A stretch of DNA of 64,000 nucleotides, taken from assembly GCA_030620095.1 (NCBI GenBank), contig JAUTXW010000356.1, positions 1,740,501 through 1,804,500 of the forward strand, given 5' to 3'. The position numbers and the translations under genes were made by a program. A model generated the notes under the pieces. It saw nothing but the letters and a program-made list of their open reading frames with translations. It searched no databases and was not told the DNA's origin. Positions within the stretch are counted from its first letter, which is position 1; every line of letters begins with the position of its first letter. Positions 48,939-61,300 of this stretch are shown here, in pieces. Source of the DNA: Kuschelorhynchus macadamiae. Lineage: Eukaryota > Arthropoda > Insecta > Coleoptera > Curculionidae.

Positions 48939-49270
48939 TGGCTCATTTAGAAGTGGTTAAAGCCCCTCTCCACCACAGGTAATGAAATCAAGCAACATAT
49001 TATAAAATACTAACTGGCCCGGCAGATCTGGTTCTGCCTTTTCCGTTAGATGACGCGATGATTGTTCAGGGGAATTGTAAGAATATGTGGCGCATTCACT
49101 ACATCCTCTAGAAATGTTATTGAAGAAAATCATATTGGTTTTATAGAAAAAATACGCAATAAAATAATACAAAAAATAGTGTTGAAAGATCTCGGTATGA
49201 CGATTATTTAAAAAAAATAATTGAAAAAAAAAATTTTAAAGCGAATGCCGCCAAACTCCGAGCAGGACTT
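48939..49270 (+). pseudogene. Possible mariner transposase C-terminal scrap
   Basis: One frame reads LTGPADLVLPFPLDDAMIVQ then KNMWRIHYIL (49011-49110), which can be lined up with P.DWP.RSPDLTPLDF.LW and VKN.VY of mariner-type transposases. Stops follow. The match is weak and the DDE residues are not clear. Confidence 0.35.
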
Positions 49271-49274
49271 GGTA

Positions 49275-50425
49275 ACCCTATCCAGATGGCGGAACCAAAT
49301 AATGACCACATAAAATATTTAAAAAATAAATGTAACTAAATCTTCTTATTCAATTGATTTCAAATTGTGCACAAAAATTAAATGTAGTATAAGGATAAAC
49401 TGGTAGAATTAAACATGACGGAACAAAGAACAAACCCAGTAAAAATGTTTTAAAAGACAATATCTGTATTATTAAATGACTATGTGAGGAACCAAAATTC
49501 GGTCATTTTTCACTTAAAGGAAATTGACCGATTTTTTTGAATTATATTATTATTACCCGACTTCAAAAAATCGGTAACTCACCTTTACCCACAGCTCCCT
49601 CGTATAGAATTGCACTACATTCATATATGCATATAATTATTTTGTAATAACTTTTTGCAAATCCTATAAAACGTAACTTATTTCAATTTTGTTTAGTTTT
49701 TAATTTGTTTATTATTGTTTTGTCCTTTATTATTTTCCTCCCTAGAAAATAATGTAATAATACATAAACATTTTATTAGGCCGCCATTTGCCATATAGGG
49801 TTCGCACTACAATTTTACCAGTTTGCACTACAATTTTACCAGACGTTTCACACTTGATTTTTCTGCAAAATTTTAAGTCAATTGAATAAGTAGTTAGGTC
49901 CTGAATTTTTTAATATTTTATTAGGCTTCCATAATGGCTTTTTTACCTGTTTATCCATATATATCCATATTACAGGTTATTTTTGTGTAAAATTCGAAGT
50001 TATACGTTTTGTATACGCCATTTTGTTCGGCGATATTGGATTTTTACTAAAATGTTATGATTATATCCGCATTGATTAAAATTTGAAGTCAATCGAATAA
50101 GTAGGTTTTCAGCATTGCAACAGTCAGGTCGACAGACTGATTTTTGTGGAAGTATTAAATGTGATATAGAGATAAACTGGTAAAGTTCTGGCACGAATTC
50201 AAGATGGCGGCCAAATATATTTTTTTTAAATTCAGCGTAAAAAAATGCTATTCAATTGTCTTTGGCGTAACAAAATGGCGGTGTGCATCAATGTAAAAAA
50301 CTACTTATTGAATTAATTTTAAATTATGCCCAAAAATCAAGTGTGTCATAAGTAGGAACTGGTAAAGTATTGGTAGGAATCCAATATGATGGAACAAAAT
50401 GGTGCCCAATAAAAATGTTTGAAAA
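49275..50425. repeat. Family A dispersed repeats, mixed orientation cluster
   Basis: 49275-49460 is minus (AAACTGGTAGAATTAAAC, ATGGCGGAACC). 49775-50135 is plus (GGCCGCCATTTGCCATAT, ATTTTACCAGACG, AAGTCAATTGAATAAGTAG, GCAACAGTCAGGTCGACAG). 50150-50425 is minus (AGATAAACTGGTAAAG, AAGATGGCGGCC, AACAAAATGGCGG). The plus and minus units meet head to head near 50140. Between 49460 and 49775 lies AT-rich spacer with CCCGACTTCAAAAAATCGG at 49558. Confidence 0.8.
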
Positions 50426-50429
50426 GACA

Positions 50430-52420
<1,991 letters not shown>

Positions 52421-52949
52421 ACATATATAAGACGGCACTATCACGACATATGTTCCAAGAGAGAAAACGGCACAGTATTCACTACTAAACTCTCACAACC
52501 GTGCGATGTTTATGTTTTGTCTGCATGACCGTCTAAAACGCCAGCGGCTTTTGCCTACCTACTATGTTTGTCTTGCTTCCTTTTGTGCATAACGTTTTTC
52601 TGTCTTTCTCGCTCTTTGGTAGTGCGGCGGTGGTACTGTACCCTTCTTTTGTCGGCGGTATATCGAATAGTCTCTGCAAAAGAAGGAACAATGGGCAAAG
52701 GGACAAAAAAATGCAAGCATTATGTGCGATGTTTAATAATCTAAGAGAGCAATTCTTTTGGATGATCTCTAAAACAATGGAAGATTGGCTTGAGGATTTG
52801 AAAAAATGGACATTATTATTGGATGGGTCTTGACTTTTGATTAATTTCAACATTTCAACGCATTTAGTTTCTATCAAGGCTGGACTTGTATATGCCATTT
52901 TTAAGAGCTATTATCACTGCTTTAGACTAATTAAAATAATCTATACCAC
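52421..52949 (+). other. Possible promoter plus short unrecognised frame
   Basis: A TATATAAG box lies near 52424, followed by GC-richer DNA and an 89-codon frame (52564-52833) that opens with a hydrophobic stretch (MFVLLPFVHNVFLSFSLFGS), as a signal peptide would, and ends in a charged part. The opposite strand is also open for 121 codons (52898-52533), so coding status is unclear. I recognise neither product. It may equally be a worn element. Confidence 0.25.
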
Positions 52950-53132
52950 CAGTAGCGTAACCAGAGCCAGAGCAGGGGGGTGGGGCACATGCCATAATGA
53001 AAATGATAAAAACGTTGTTATGCCGCTATTTTTAAAAACGATCAACTAAAAAAACGGTACTACGACATGACACTTATGGAAAATATAACCCGCAGCTGGT
53101 CAAGGAGTATGCCCCTTTTGGTTACGTTACTG
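52950..53132. mobile_element. hAT-type MITE (183 bp)
   Basis: The left end CAGTAGCGTAACCAGAG and the right end in reverse CAGTAACGTAACCAAAA are inverted repeats (13 of the first 14 bp). The flanks TATACCAC and TATACAGT share only five of eight positions, a worn target duplication. Like other such MITEs it has G-rich subterminal DNA (GGGGGGTGGGGCACATGCC). Confidence 0.75.
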
Positions 53133-53804
53133 TATACAGTATCCAAGGTGGGCACTTTTTTAATAGTAGTTCACAAAACGGAATTTGTAGTAGAGGAAAA
53201 TAATCGTGATTAAATAACTCCTCAATATCGTGTGGAAAACAAAATAAAAATATATATTAAATAAATATTAAATGTAAATTCGTTCCTCTAAAAATGATTC
53301 TTGAGATTTTCTTTTGCTTTCTTCTTCCGAGACACAAAGGTAAGCAACCAATAATAAAATAATTTATTAGAACGTGCGTTGGTAAAAAACAAAAACTAAT
53401 GATTTTTTACGAATTAGCATAACTCAGAGAGGGTTGATTTAATTGTACTGTTTAAAACTTGGTTAGATTCGACTAGTTTAAGCTTTTTATATCGGGTCGA
53501 ATACTGATTGCCGTTTCAAAAAATTTATACTCAATACATTTAAATGAAGAAAATGAACAATTTGAAGTAAAAAGTGTCAAACTTTTTTGCCAAAATAAGA
53601 ACATTATTTTTGCTGTCTACATCGGCGAACATTTCTACTCAGGAATATTTTCTAAACTACTTAAAAACTTTCGTACAAAACTGGAATATGAATATATGGT
53701 GATTTTAACATTCCAGAATTTTATCATCTAAACTTAAATATTAAAATATTATAACAAATATATAGTTTTATGTCGTTCCTTAATATGCTCTAAGAAAATA
53801 TAGG
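53133..53804. other. No gene seen
   Basis: AT-rich sequence. Nothing recognised. Confidence 0.5.
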
Positions 53805-54178
53805 ATGGTGCAATGAAAAGTATGCATCTAACTTTTTCTCTCTCCGTGAAATTTAATGTGGAAATGGCCGGACACGTTGAATTTGACGACACATTTTAAA
53901 CGTATTTTTCAACTCGCATCTTCAACCCCCTGACGCGCGGGGGACAATTCCCTTGAAATATCAGATGGAAAGTGGGGTCGAGTGATATATCATTTCGAAG
54001 GGCACAAAATTACCTCTCTAATGATACGTTATATGTTGAATTTTACTTGAACAGTTAATGCAAAAACGGCTTTAGGAATCTCAACCCTCTAATTTTGGTA
54101 TTAATGAAACAGGCACGTAAATTTTAGTTATTAGGTGCAAAACAACTACAATTACATTTCAATATTTATTAGTTATTT
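53805..54178 (+). repeat. Repeat D, left inverted copy
   Basis: Blocks: ATCTTCAACCCCCTGACGCG, GGAAAGTGGGGTCGAGTGAT, ATCATTTCGAAGGGCACAAA, TTAATGCAAAAACGGCTTTA, GGCACGTAAATTTTAGTTAT. All recur in opposite orientation at 57118-57512. Non-coding. Confidence 0.85.
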
Positions 54179-54189
54179 AAGTTTATTTT

Positions 54190-55690
54190 CTAAATAATGC
54201 ATAACCTGATGTTGCATAAATTGTTTTTTTTAAGATTGATTAGTCGTAGTAGTAGTAAGATGGGGGGGACAAGCCCAGCAACTAGGCCTAAAAGGCCCCT
54301 TTCGCTAACCCCGGTTCTACACTCCACTTCTCTACGAAGGCGACCCGTCCTTCTAATGAAAAAGAGAATCTTGCCCCATTCGAGATGTTGTAATTCTTCC
54401 TTAGAGAGGGACTTAACTCCGAAATTATTCCAGCATCGTCTTGCCTAACTTTCACACAAGATGATAGGGATCCTCTTCCTCTGCCCCATAGATAGGATAC
54501 AAAGGTTATCCGCTAACTCCAACTGGTACATGTGCCTGTTAAGTTTTCAGTGTCGTGCCAAATCCCAATTTGGTTTCCAAGCACTTCTCTTTGACATCAC
54601 TCAAGTTGCCTTAGATCCGCATGTGTTGGGTAGCATTTCTTTTACCTGGTAGTTCATCCCTGACCAATTCTCCTTTGTCTTTTCCCAGGTCCATCTATTC
54701 AACGCCTGCGAGCAGTATTGTTTACTTATATCCAGGCAGGGAACTGGGCCAGAGAATTGGAGCGTCGATCCGCTTTCTCGTTGCCTTCGACACCACTATG
54801 TCCAGGGACCCATTTTAATCTCACCACCTTTGTCGTTGCTAGCTCACTTAGTGCATCTCTGCATTCCTGGACTAGAGCTGAGCTCATCCTGGGCTTACCG
54901 ATGGCTTTAAGGGCAGCCTGACTGACTGAGTGAATGTGGATTTCATTCTCCACTCCCAGCCTGGCTTCGTCCTTTGTTGCAACCTGCAACATAGCATAGA
55001 CCGCAGCCTGAAAAACAGTTATATTTTCCCAGCGAAAAGGCTTCTCCGACACCATTGTGCGACCGGTATATTCCGGCGCCTGGTGACCCGAAACTGGTCA
55101 TCCACGATTGAACGTCAACTTTATGGGGCGTCCTATTCTCCTTGCATTGATCCCTTGTTTGAATTTCAATTTCAAAAGGCCTAGTGAGGCCAGAGAATTG
55201 GAACGTCGATCCGCTTTCTCGTTGCCTTCGACACCACTATGCCCAGGGACCCATTTTAATCTCACCATCTTTGTCGTTGCTAGCTCACTTAGTGCATCTC
55301 TGCATTCCTGGACTAGAGCTGAACTCATCTTGGGCTTACCGATGGTTTCAAGGGCCGCCTGACTGCTGAGTGAATGCAGATTTCATTCTCCACTCCCAGC
55401 CTGGCTTCGTCCTTTGTTGCAACCTTCAACATAGCATAGACCGCAGCCTGAAAAACAGTTATGTTTTCCCAGCGAAAAGGCTTCTCCGACACCATTGTGC
55501 GACCGGTATATTCCGGCGCCTGCTGACCCGAAACTGGTCATCCACGATTGAACGTCAGCTTTATGGGGCGTCCTATTCTCCTTGCATTGATCCCTTGTTT
55601 GAATTTCAATTTCAAAAGGCCTAGTGAGCCTAAGACGCCTGTCTGGATGAATCGCCTTCGTGGACAGGATGGGGATCTCCTGCCACATTA
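54190..55690 (-). pseudogene. LINE with RNase H domain, C-terminal part, duplicated
   Basis: Minus strand: VFQAAVYAMLQVATKDEA (family VFQAEVYAI), HSVSQAALKAIGKP (family SDSQAALKAL), ECRDALSELATTKVVRLKWV and PGHSGVEGNEKADRRS define an RNase H domain. This places the element in the I/jockey/R1 group that carries RNase H. The domain is present twice (next entry). Downstream, at 54590-54430, come a decayed NQIGIWHDTEN and EEEDPYHLV, the C-terminal zinc-knuckle-like region. The 3' edge is a (TAC)n run near 54240. In the first copy the catalytic Glu (QAEVY) is Ala and the catalytic Asp (SDSQ) is Val, so it is dead. Confidence 0.88.
54747..55628. repeat. 441-bp tandem duplication inside the LINE
   Basis: Units 54747-55187 and 55188-55628 are nearly identical (on the order of a dozen differences by eye). 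The sequence GGCCAGAGAATTGG occurs at the start of unit one and at the unit junction. A 1-bp deletion in unit two (GACTGCTGAG against GACTGACTGAG) shifts its RNase H frame. The high identity against the decayed background points to a comparatively recent duplication. Confidence 0.93.
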
Positions 55691-56861
55691 TAGCGTTTTC
55701 CCTTTGGTTTCCAAGATTTCAGGAGGAATATCTCTTTTATTTTTTCTTAGCGTTCCTATTAGCATTAGGTTATAAGGATCTTGCAACAACTCACCAGCTA
55801 ATTTTACAGATGTAAACCAATTGTCCATGTTAATATTTCGGTTGCTACCATGGGCACAAGCAGTTAAGGCTTTTACATAAGAGTTGGCTAATGGAAGACC
55901 GCCAGTATCTGTTTTTTCCCAAATATGGATTGGCATTTATTATGTAGCTTGTCGAAGAATCACAATACCGTCACAATCTTGATTCCATATTTAGCAGGTT
56001 TATTGGGCATATACATCCTTTTTTTTGTATTTCTCTGATTTTCGTTTTATTTCCTGATTGGTATGTATAATAATTTTGTAAATCGTTTTATCAGTGAAGA
56101 AATGGAAAAAGCAGTTAACCGCTTGCAGCTGCTTTGCTACCAGGCCGAAAATATATTAAATTCCGCTTAGATACCCTTTTAAATTGACTTGGTAATTTTG
56201 CCGTCTATTTATGGCCATTGTTGCCTTTAAAATTGATTTTATTCGGTAAAATAATGTATTTATTTTTCTTTTTCTCTGACGCCTCTTTGGCCAGTTGCGC
56301 CAATGGAATATTATTCGATTCACTATCACTACACAGAGTATCGAGGTCATCTTCAGCTATCGAAACGTTATCATCACTATCAGAACTTGGTTCACAAAAA
56401 TCCATTTCACTCCTTGCATCTTCATCGTCATCTTGTATTTCCATATCTTCTCCTGCATCGCGGCTCTACTTCGGCAGATTATTTTTTCTACTTCTTTTAA
56501 TATTTCTGCATCGGTTAAAGGCTGGTCTCTAGATTTTTTAGACGCCATTTTCTTTTTCTAGAGATTAGACACTAAAAATGGTGTTTCAAAATATCAAGAA
56601 TAAACAACAAACTCACCAACTAACAAAATACCGCTTGCACAATCTATAATAACGTAGATACCAGACCGTCGTAATTTTTACGACTAAGCATCTACAGCTG
56701 ACAAAACTAAAGAAAGAGTGGGAACGTTAACACTAGTACGTACTCCGACCAAAGCTAGGAAGGTACTGAAAATCTCCTGTCGCTACAGCCCTGATTAGGT
56801 GAGGGTATTAATCCATTTTGTCTGGCGCTCGTAAAATTTACGACCGTCTGGTATTCTAGGG
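55690..56861 (-). pseudogene. piggyBac transposase remnant with one terminus
   Basis: The start region MASKKSRDQPLTDAEILKEV (56548 down) is followed, after a frameshift, by the acidic N-terminus MEIQDDDEDARSEMDFCEPS. An internal deletion skips to YMPNKPAKYGIKIV (near 55990), a hallmark piggyBac block, then NRNINMDNWFTSVKLAGELL (55845-55785), where MDNWFTS holds a catalytic Asp, and TLRKNKRDIP. The outer end reads CCCTAGAATACCAGACGG on the minus strand directly next to TTAA (56862-56865), the piggyBac target site. The 3' end is cut where the LINE begins at about 55690. Confidence 0.9.
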
Positions 56862-57117
56862 TTAAACAAACTAAGGTTAGTACAACTATATTTTTAAAAC
56901 TTAAGTTTAAGAATTTTAACTCGTTCCGGAATGGAATAACCCATTTTTTACAATAAAATTGAAATAACTTCAAGACAAACCAAACGGAGTCAATGAAGAG
57001 ACTACAAAAAACGCTTATCTGAATTATTTTCCTACACTTAGTTGCAGTATTTTATTTATTTCAACAAAAAACGCAAACGATAAATAAGGAATTTAGTTCT
57101 GATAAAGGTCTGGGATT

Positions 57118-57512
57118 TATTGGCATATCACTAATTTTTATTAAAATAATTAATTTAGTTGATTTGACTCCTAATAATTAATATTTACGTGCTTGTGTCA
57201 TTAATACGAAAACTACAGGGATAAGGTTGCTAAAGTCGTTTTACGCATTAACGGCTCAAGTAAATCCAATCCAAAAAATAGGGTATCATTAGAAAAGCAA
57301 TTTTGTGCCCTTTGAAATGATGTATCACCCGAACCCACCTTCCGTTTGAAATATTAGGGGTGTCATTGTCCCCCGCTAGGGGGTTGAAGATGTAGGTTGA
57401 AAAATATGCTTAAACTGTGTTCCCCTCTATAGCAAAATCGACGTGTTCGACCATTTCTGCTTCAAATTCAACGAAAAGAGGAATGTATAATTTTAAAACT
57501 AATAAACCTTTG
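57118..57512 (-). repeat. Repeat D, right inverted copy
   Basis: The reverse complement matches 53805-54178 block by block (CATCTTCAACCCCCTAGCGG, GGAAGGTGGGTTCGGGTGAT, ATCATTTCAAAGGGCACAAA, AAGCACGTAAATATTAATTA). Together the pair encloses 2.9 kb of LINE and piggyBac remains. Confidence 0.85.
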
Positions 57513-58385
57513 GTAAATGAAGATAGTGAAGATTTTTTATCATAACGTGTTATTAATTAAAATTTATTTTAATCGAAAATTAGAAGACTGTACTCTTAAT
57601 AATTACCTTCAATATAATTTTAAAAGAGCACACTTTTTACTTAGGTATAATTTAATTCGAGATCCCGATTGGGATATTCTGAAACCATATGATAATTATG
57701 TAAATTTATACGGGTAATTTTATGATAACCTGCAATTAGCAATTATTAATCAAACCGTTTCAATAATCAGATGTCAGATGCTCAAATAAATACTCCAGCT
57801 GGCAGATAAAATAAATAATCTCTGATTTGAGAACAAAACGTCATTATTATAAACTATACAAAAATATAAGAAGTTTAAATACAAACAGAAATCTGAAAAC
57901 CTAAGAAAGAGGGTTGCTATAAAAACACGATTTACTAAAACCAGTGTGAAAAAGATATTGAAATAAATCCGAACAATGTTTGGAATCAATTGTTATTTCG
58001 AAAAAAATATCTCTACCGTTCCTTTTACAATGAGTTTGGGCGATCGTGTGCTGAAAGGTGGACACGAAGAGGGTTTTGCTAACTTTTTAAATCTGTTCTC
58101 TGCAAATTTGACGTATATTAAAAATAATTTAATTATTTTTGTTTAAATAAGAAACATTTTAACGAATCTTTTTTCGTTTAATTATCTTGCTCAAAAAATT
58201 TGAAGAACAGTCCATAACTTTTTAAATAGTAACGGTATAGAGATAAGGCATGCAATTTCTAAATAACACACACTTCTTCTTAAGACAGACATAAATGCAA
58301 AATTCAAATATTCATTTCTATGATAAACTTTAGACATTTTAAAAAATTACAAAAAAACCATTTATTTGAAGTTCAGGATTTCGTG
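57513..58385. other. No gene seen
   Basis: AT-rich. Frames at 57517-57717 (plus) and 57989-57774 (minus) show no family resemblance. Confidence 0.5.
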
Positions 58386-58389
58386 TGTT

Positions 58390-59210
58390 CTCCACAAGCT
58401 CGAATGACTTGAAGATATCGCCTTGGCATGTTCGTATAATCTTCGAAGTTCTTTCTAGGGTATGCTTTATCATTCTTTAACTATAGCTCTTTTAAGCTGC
58501 TGTAGAGTTTCAGGTTTACCTAACAAATCCCGACGTGCTCGATGGGGTTAAGATCTGGACTCATCATAAGCCAATAATATTTTGAATACCTCGTTCATGC
58601 AGCAAGTTTATGGTAATGCTTGCAGTATATGCTCGGGCTTTGTCACGTATAAAGATGAATGATGGGCCCACGCCATAAGCAACAACTCTACATATTCCTC
58701 CAGCACAGTATAGATTCCCTTGAATTATCACAAGGTCGGTTCTTCTTTCAATGCTGATCCTGTCTCAAAGCATTTGCGAAGCCACTACCAAATCTCGGGA
58801 CTTCTTGTACTGCGACAGCGTTCACTTGGACGTTTGTAGACACATACTCGACTATTGCAATAAGTAAGAAGCAATATTGACTCATTGAAGAGTACTAATT
58901 TCTAATGTCGAAGTTGCCAATTTCAATATGTTCGAGCAAAATTTAAATGTACTTCGTGGCCCTGTGTTAAAATGGGTTTTCGCATATGCCTTTTGGATCT
59001 CAGGTTCGCTTCTTTTGAGCGATTTAGGATTTTTCAATTCTGTGTGTCGTTCTGAGACAATTTTTGGTTTACCTCTTATCACTTTGTCCGATGCGGCTTT
59101 TGTAGAGATCTGTACTGCACGAGCAACTTCTATTTCACTAAGATATCGGTTTTTGGTTTTGCTACTAATGTACGAGTGACATTCCTCACAATTTGTTACT
59201 GTTTCCGTAC
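58390..59210 (-). pseudogene. Tc1-like transposase remnant D
   Basis: Minus strand: YLSEIEVARAVQISTKAASD (59145-59090) is the second HTH. Then come RGKPKIVSERHTELK and RSEPEIQKAYAKTHFNTGP (open frame 59082-58882), the loss-of-frame middle, and a decayed FIRDKARAYTASI (58655-58615) where the family has Q.DNA..HTA. SPDLNPIEHVG (58563-58530) keeps the catalytic Glu. The C-terminus KAYPRKNFEDYTNMPRRYLQ then IRACGEHTK ends near 58390. It is a different subfamily from remnants A-C. Nearly full length but with several shifts. Confidence 0.87.
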
Positions 59211-59224
59211 CAACAACACCTTTT

Positions 59225-59700
59225 ATTTAAGCACAGACACTTTATCTAAATTTTGGCTTTGGTCAATTAAGAAATCATGGTTCTTGGTATTAGACTGTGT
59301 TAAAATGGAATTATTTTCCGACTTTTCGCCTCCGATTGCACGACGCATCTTTACTTCATAAGATCGGAATACTGAATGACCTCGGAGATATACAGGATGG
59401 TTATATATTAGATCTTTGTTCACTGAAGCGTGATTTGGTGTGAAAATCGATTTCCACGTATGATGTAGACTGTAGCCCGTATCTCTATTAAAATTATTAG
59501 AATGCTTACAGATTTCAATAGGCTCTCTAATTTTCCGTTTATAAAATCACGAGAAGGATGCAAGAACTTTGGTTTCTTTTACATTTATAGCATATCCAGT
59601 GGAATGTTGGTGTTCTGATACAGCAGATTGTACAATTTGTTTCTTTCTATTAAATCTTTTAAATTGTTAGTCTATATTGAAGTAGCGTTCCTCTAATTTT
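59225..59700 (-). pseudogene. Penelope-like 3' tail with partial GIY-YIG
   Basis: The DNA matches 24040-24430 in order (AATCATGGTTCTTGG at 59272, CGCC.CCGATTGCACGA at 59330, CGATTTCCACGTATGA near 59448, GTAGCCCGTATCTCTATT near 59473). Coding residues LKDLIERNK and YQNTNIPLDML correspond to the second half of the GIY-YIG domain. The hammerhead-like core is worn (GTAAAGA... GGCGAAAAGTCGG). It abuts Tc1 remnant D within about 15 bp. Confidence 0.8.
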
Positions 59701-61300
59701 TTTGAGTTAAGTAATCGCTACTGCCAATAAAATTAAATCACATTCAGAAGGTCACGATGGTAACCCTGGTTCACTTTTCGGAGGGTATATTGGTGAATTG
59801 TCAGCTTTCTTAAATACAATTTTTAATGCGAGTTTAACGTATGGCGTATTTCCAACAAGCGGAAAAAAATGTAAAAATTGTTTCACTTATTAATTTATAG
59901 TAGTTTGTTTAACCATGGAAAATTATTTATATCCAACAAAAAACTGTCGTTCTGATTTTAAAGGTTTTTTTTGCAGAAACCGCTCCTAGATTTAAGTCAA
60001 TTGGATCAATTAAGAAGGTTTGGAAACAGAATACGGCTTAAGTTGATTCGCCTGAGAGAATGATTTCATTTTACACTAAAAGGATTTGGAGGCAATGTGA
60101 TTGGTATAAAATAAACAGTCTTATTTTAAGTACATTTATTGTCGTACTTTAAGATTGACATTACCCTGTTGCTTCCTTAAAAAATATTCGTGATTTACCT
60201 TAGGTCAAGCTGTTCAACACATAACAGTAGTTTGATCTCAAGTCTCAGTACTACAAAGCTTTTGTGATTTGTGTTTAATAATACTAAAAATGTCGATTCG
60301 TGTCGTTCCTTGGATCTGTTATATTCTGCTTTAGTGAGAAGTAAGTTGAATAGTGTGCTGTGGTTTGGAATCTAATTTACGCTAAATATGATTAGGTATT
60401 AGAAGCTATGCAAAACCGTTATTTTAAACTGTAAACACTTATGACAACTATTTTTTTTCTTACTCTCTCCATGTTTCACAAAGTGGATTGTCGCCTGTGC
60501 TTGCTTTTTAACTTCTGCTGATCTTTATACTTCATGCAACCTCGTGTACCAGTCTTTAAAAAAAAATGTTGTCAGTGGACAATGTTGATATTTGACTCTC
60601 GCAATACAATATATCAAAAAGTAAAACATATTCTTAGATTTTATGAAATTAACTCTTTTGTGAAAACCTCTTTTCGTAAAATGATAACTCTAATATTTTA
60701 TAATTTTGCTGCTTTGCAAAAATAAATGCTTTTTAAATCAATATCTTTTTTTGTAGGTTTTTTGACCATTTACAGTAATAGCTACCACTGAGTTTTTAAA
60801 AAATGGCAGCACAAGCTGCCATTTTTAGCAAAAGAACCTGGAAAAGAGTAACACCCAGTAGATTTATGTTAATATAATTATTTCGTAGACATTGCTTACA
60901 GTATAGTGTGTGTCAACTTCGAATGACTTATCTCTAGAAATGTACGAGGAAAATAAAAAAAAAAAAATAAATAAAATTTTTACTCCCTATATCTCTACCT
61001 ATGTAGTAGGATGCAGGACAGATGGAAGGCTGCAGAATATACAGAGTCTCCCAGCAACGAGGCTCACTACTTTTTTTCCATTTGTCATGATGAAAAATCC
61101 GTCGAATGCTATTTTCCATGATTTTGTCTAGAAAATCTGCATCGCAAAACAGTTTGATAAAGATCTGAAGTACCTGTAAACTGTCTCCATACTCCTTACC
61201 TTTATCCAGTGAAAAAGGATTACGAAAGGGAATCAAATTACTACTGTACATAGCTTTCAAGCCTGCAGATATCCAGATGTCGTTGTTGCAAACAAGATGG
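59701..61300. other. Unassigned DNA with one longer minus frame
   Basis: Mostly AT-rich. A minus frame of 108 codons (61260-60934; starts MKAMYSSNLIPFRNPFSLDK) stays open for over 300 bp in less biased DNA, with protein-like composition in its first 70 residues. I recognise no family. It may be a fragment of an element or the flank of the CXC-type remnant that follows. Confidence 0.3.

Noticed and set aside
54197..55775. Many plus-strand frames of 60-85 codons
   Set aside because: Shadows of the minus-strand LINE RNase H region, repeated because of the 441-bp duplication.
56218..56561. Plus-strand frames of 65-104 codons
   Set aside because: Antisense of the piggyBac N-terminal coding region.
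58928..59179. 83-codon plus frame starting MFEQNLNVLR
   Set aside because: Antisense of Tc1 remnant D, which has recognisable transposase motifs on the minus strand.
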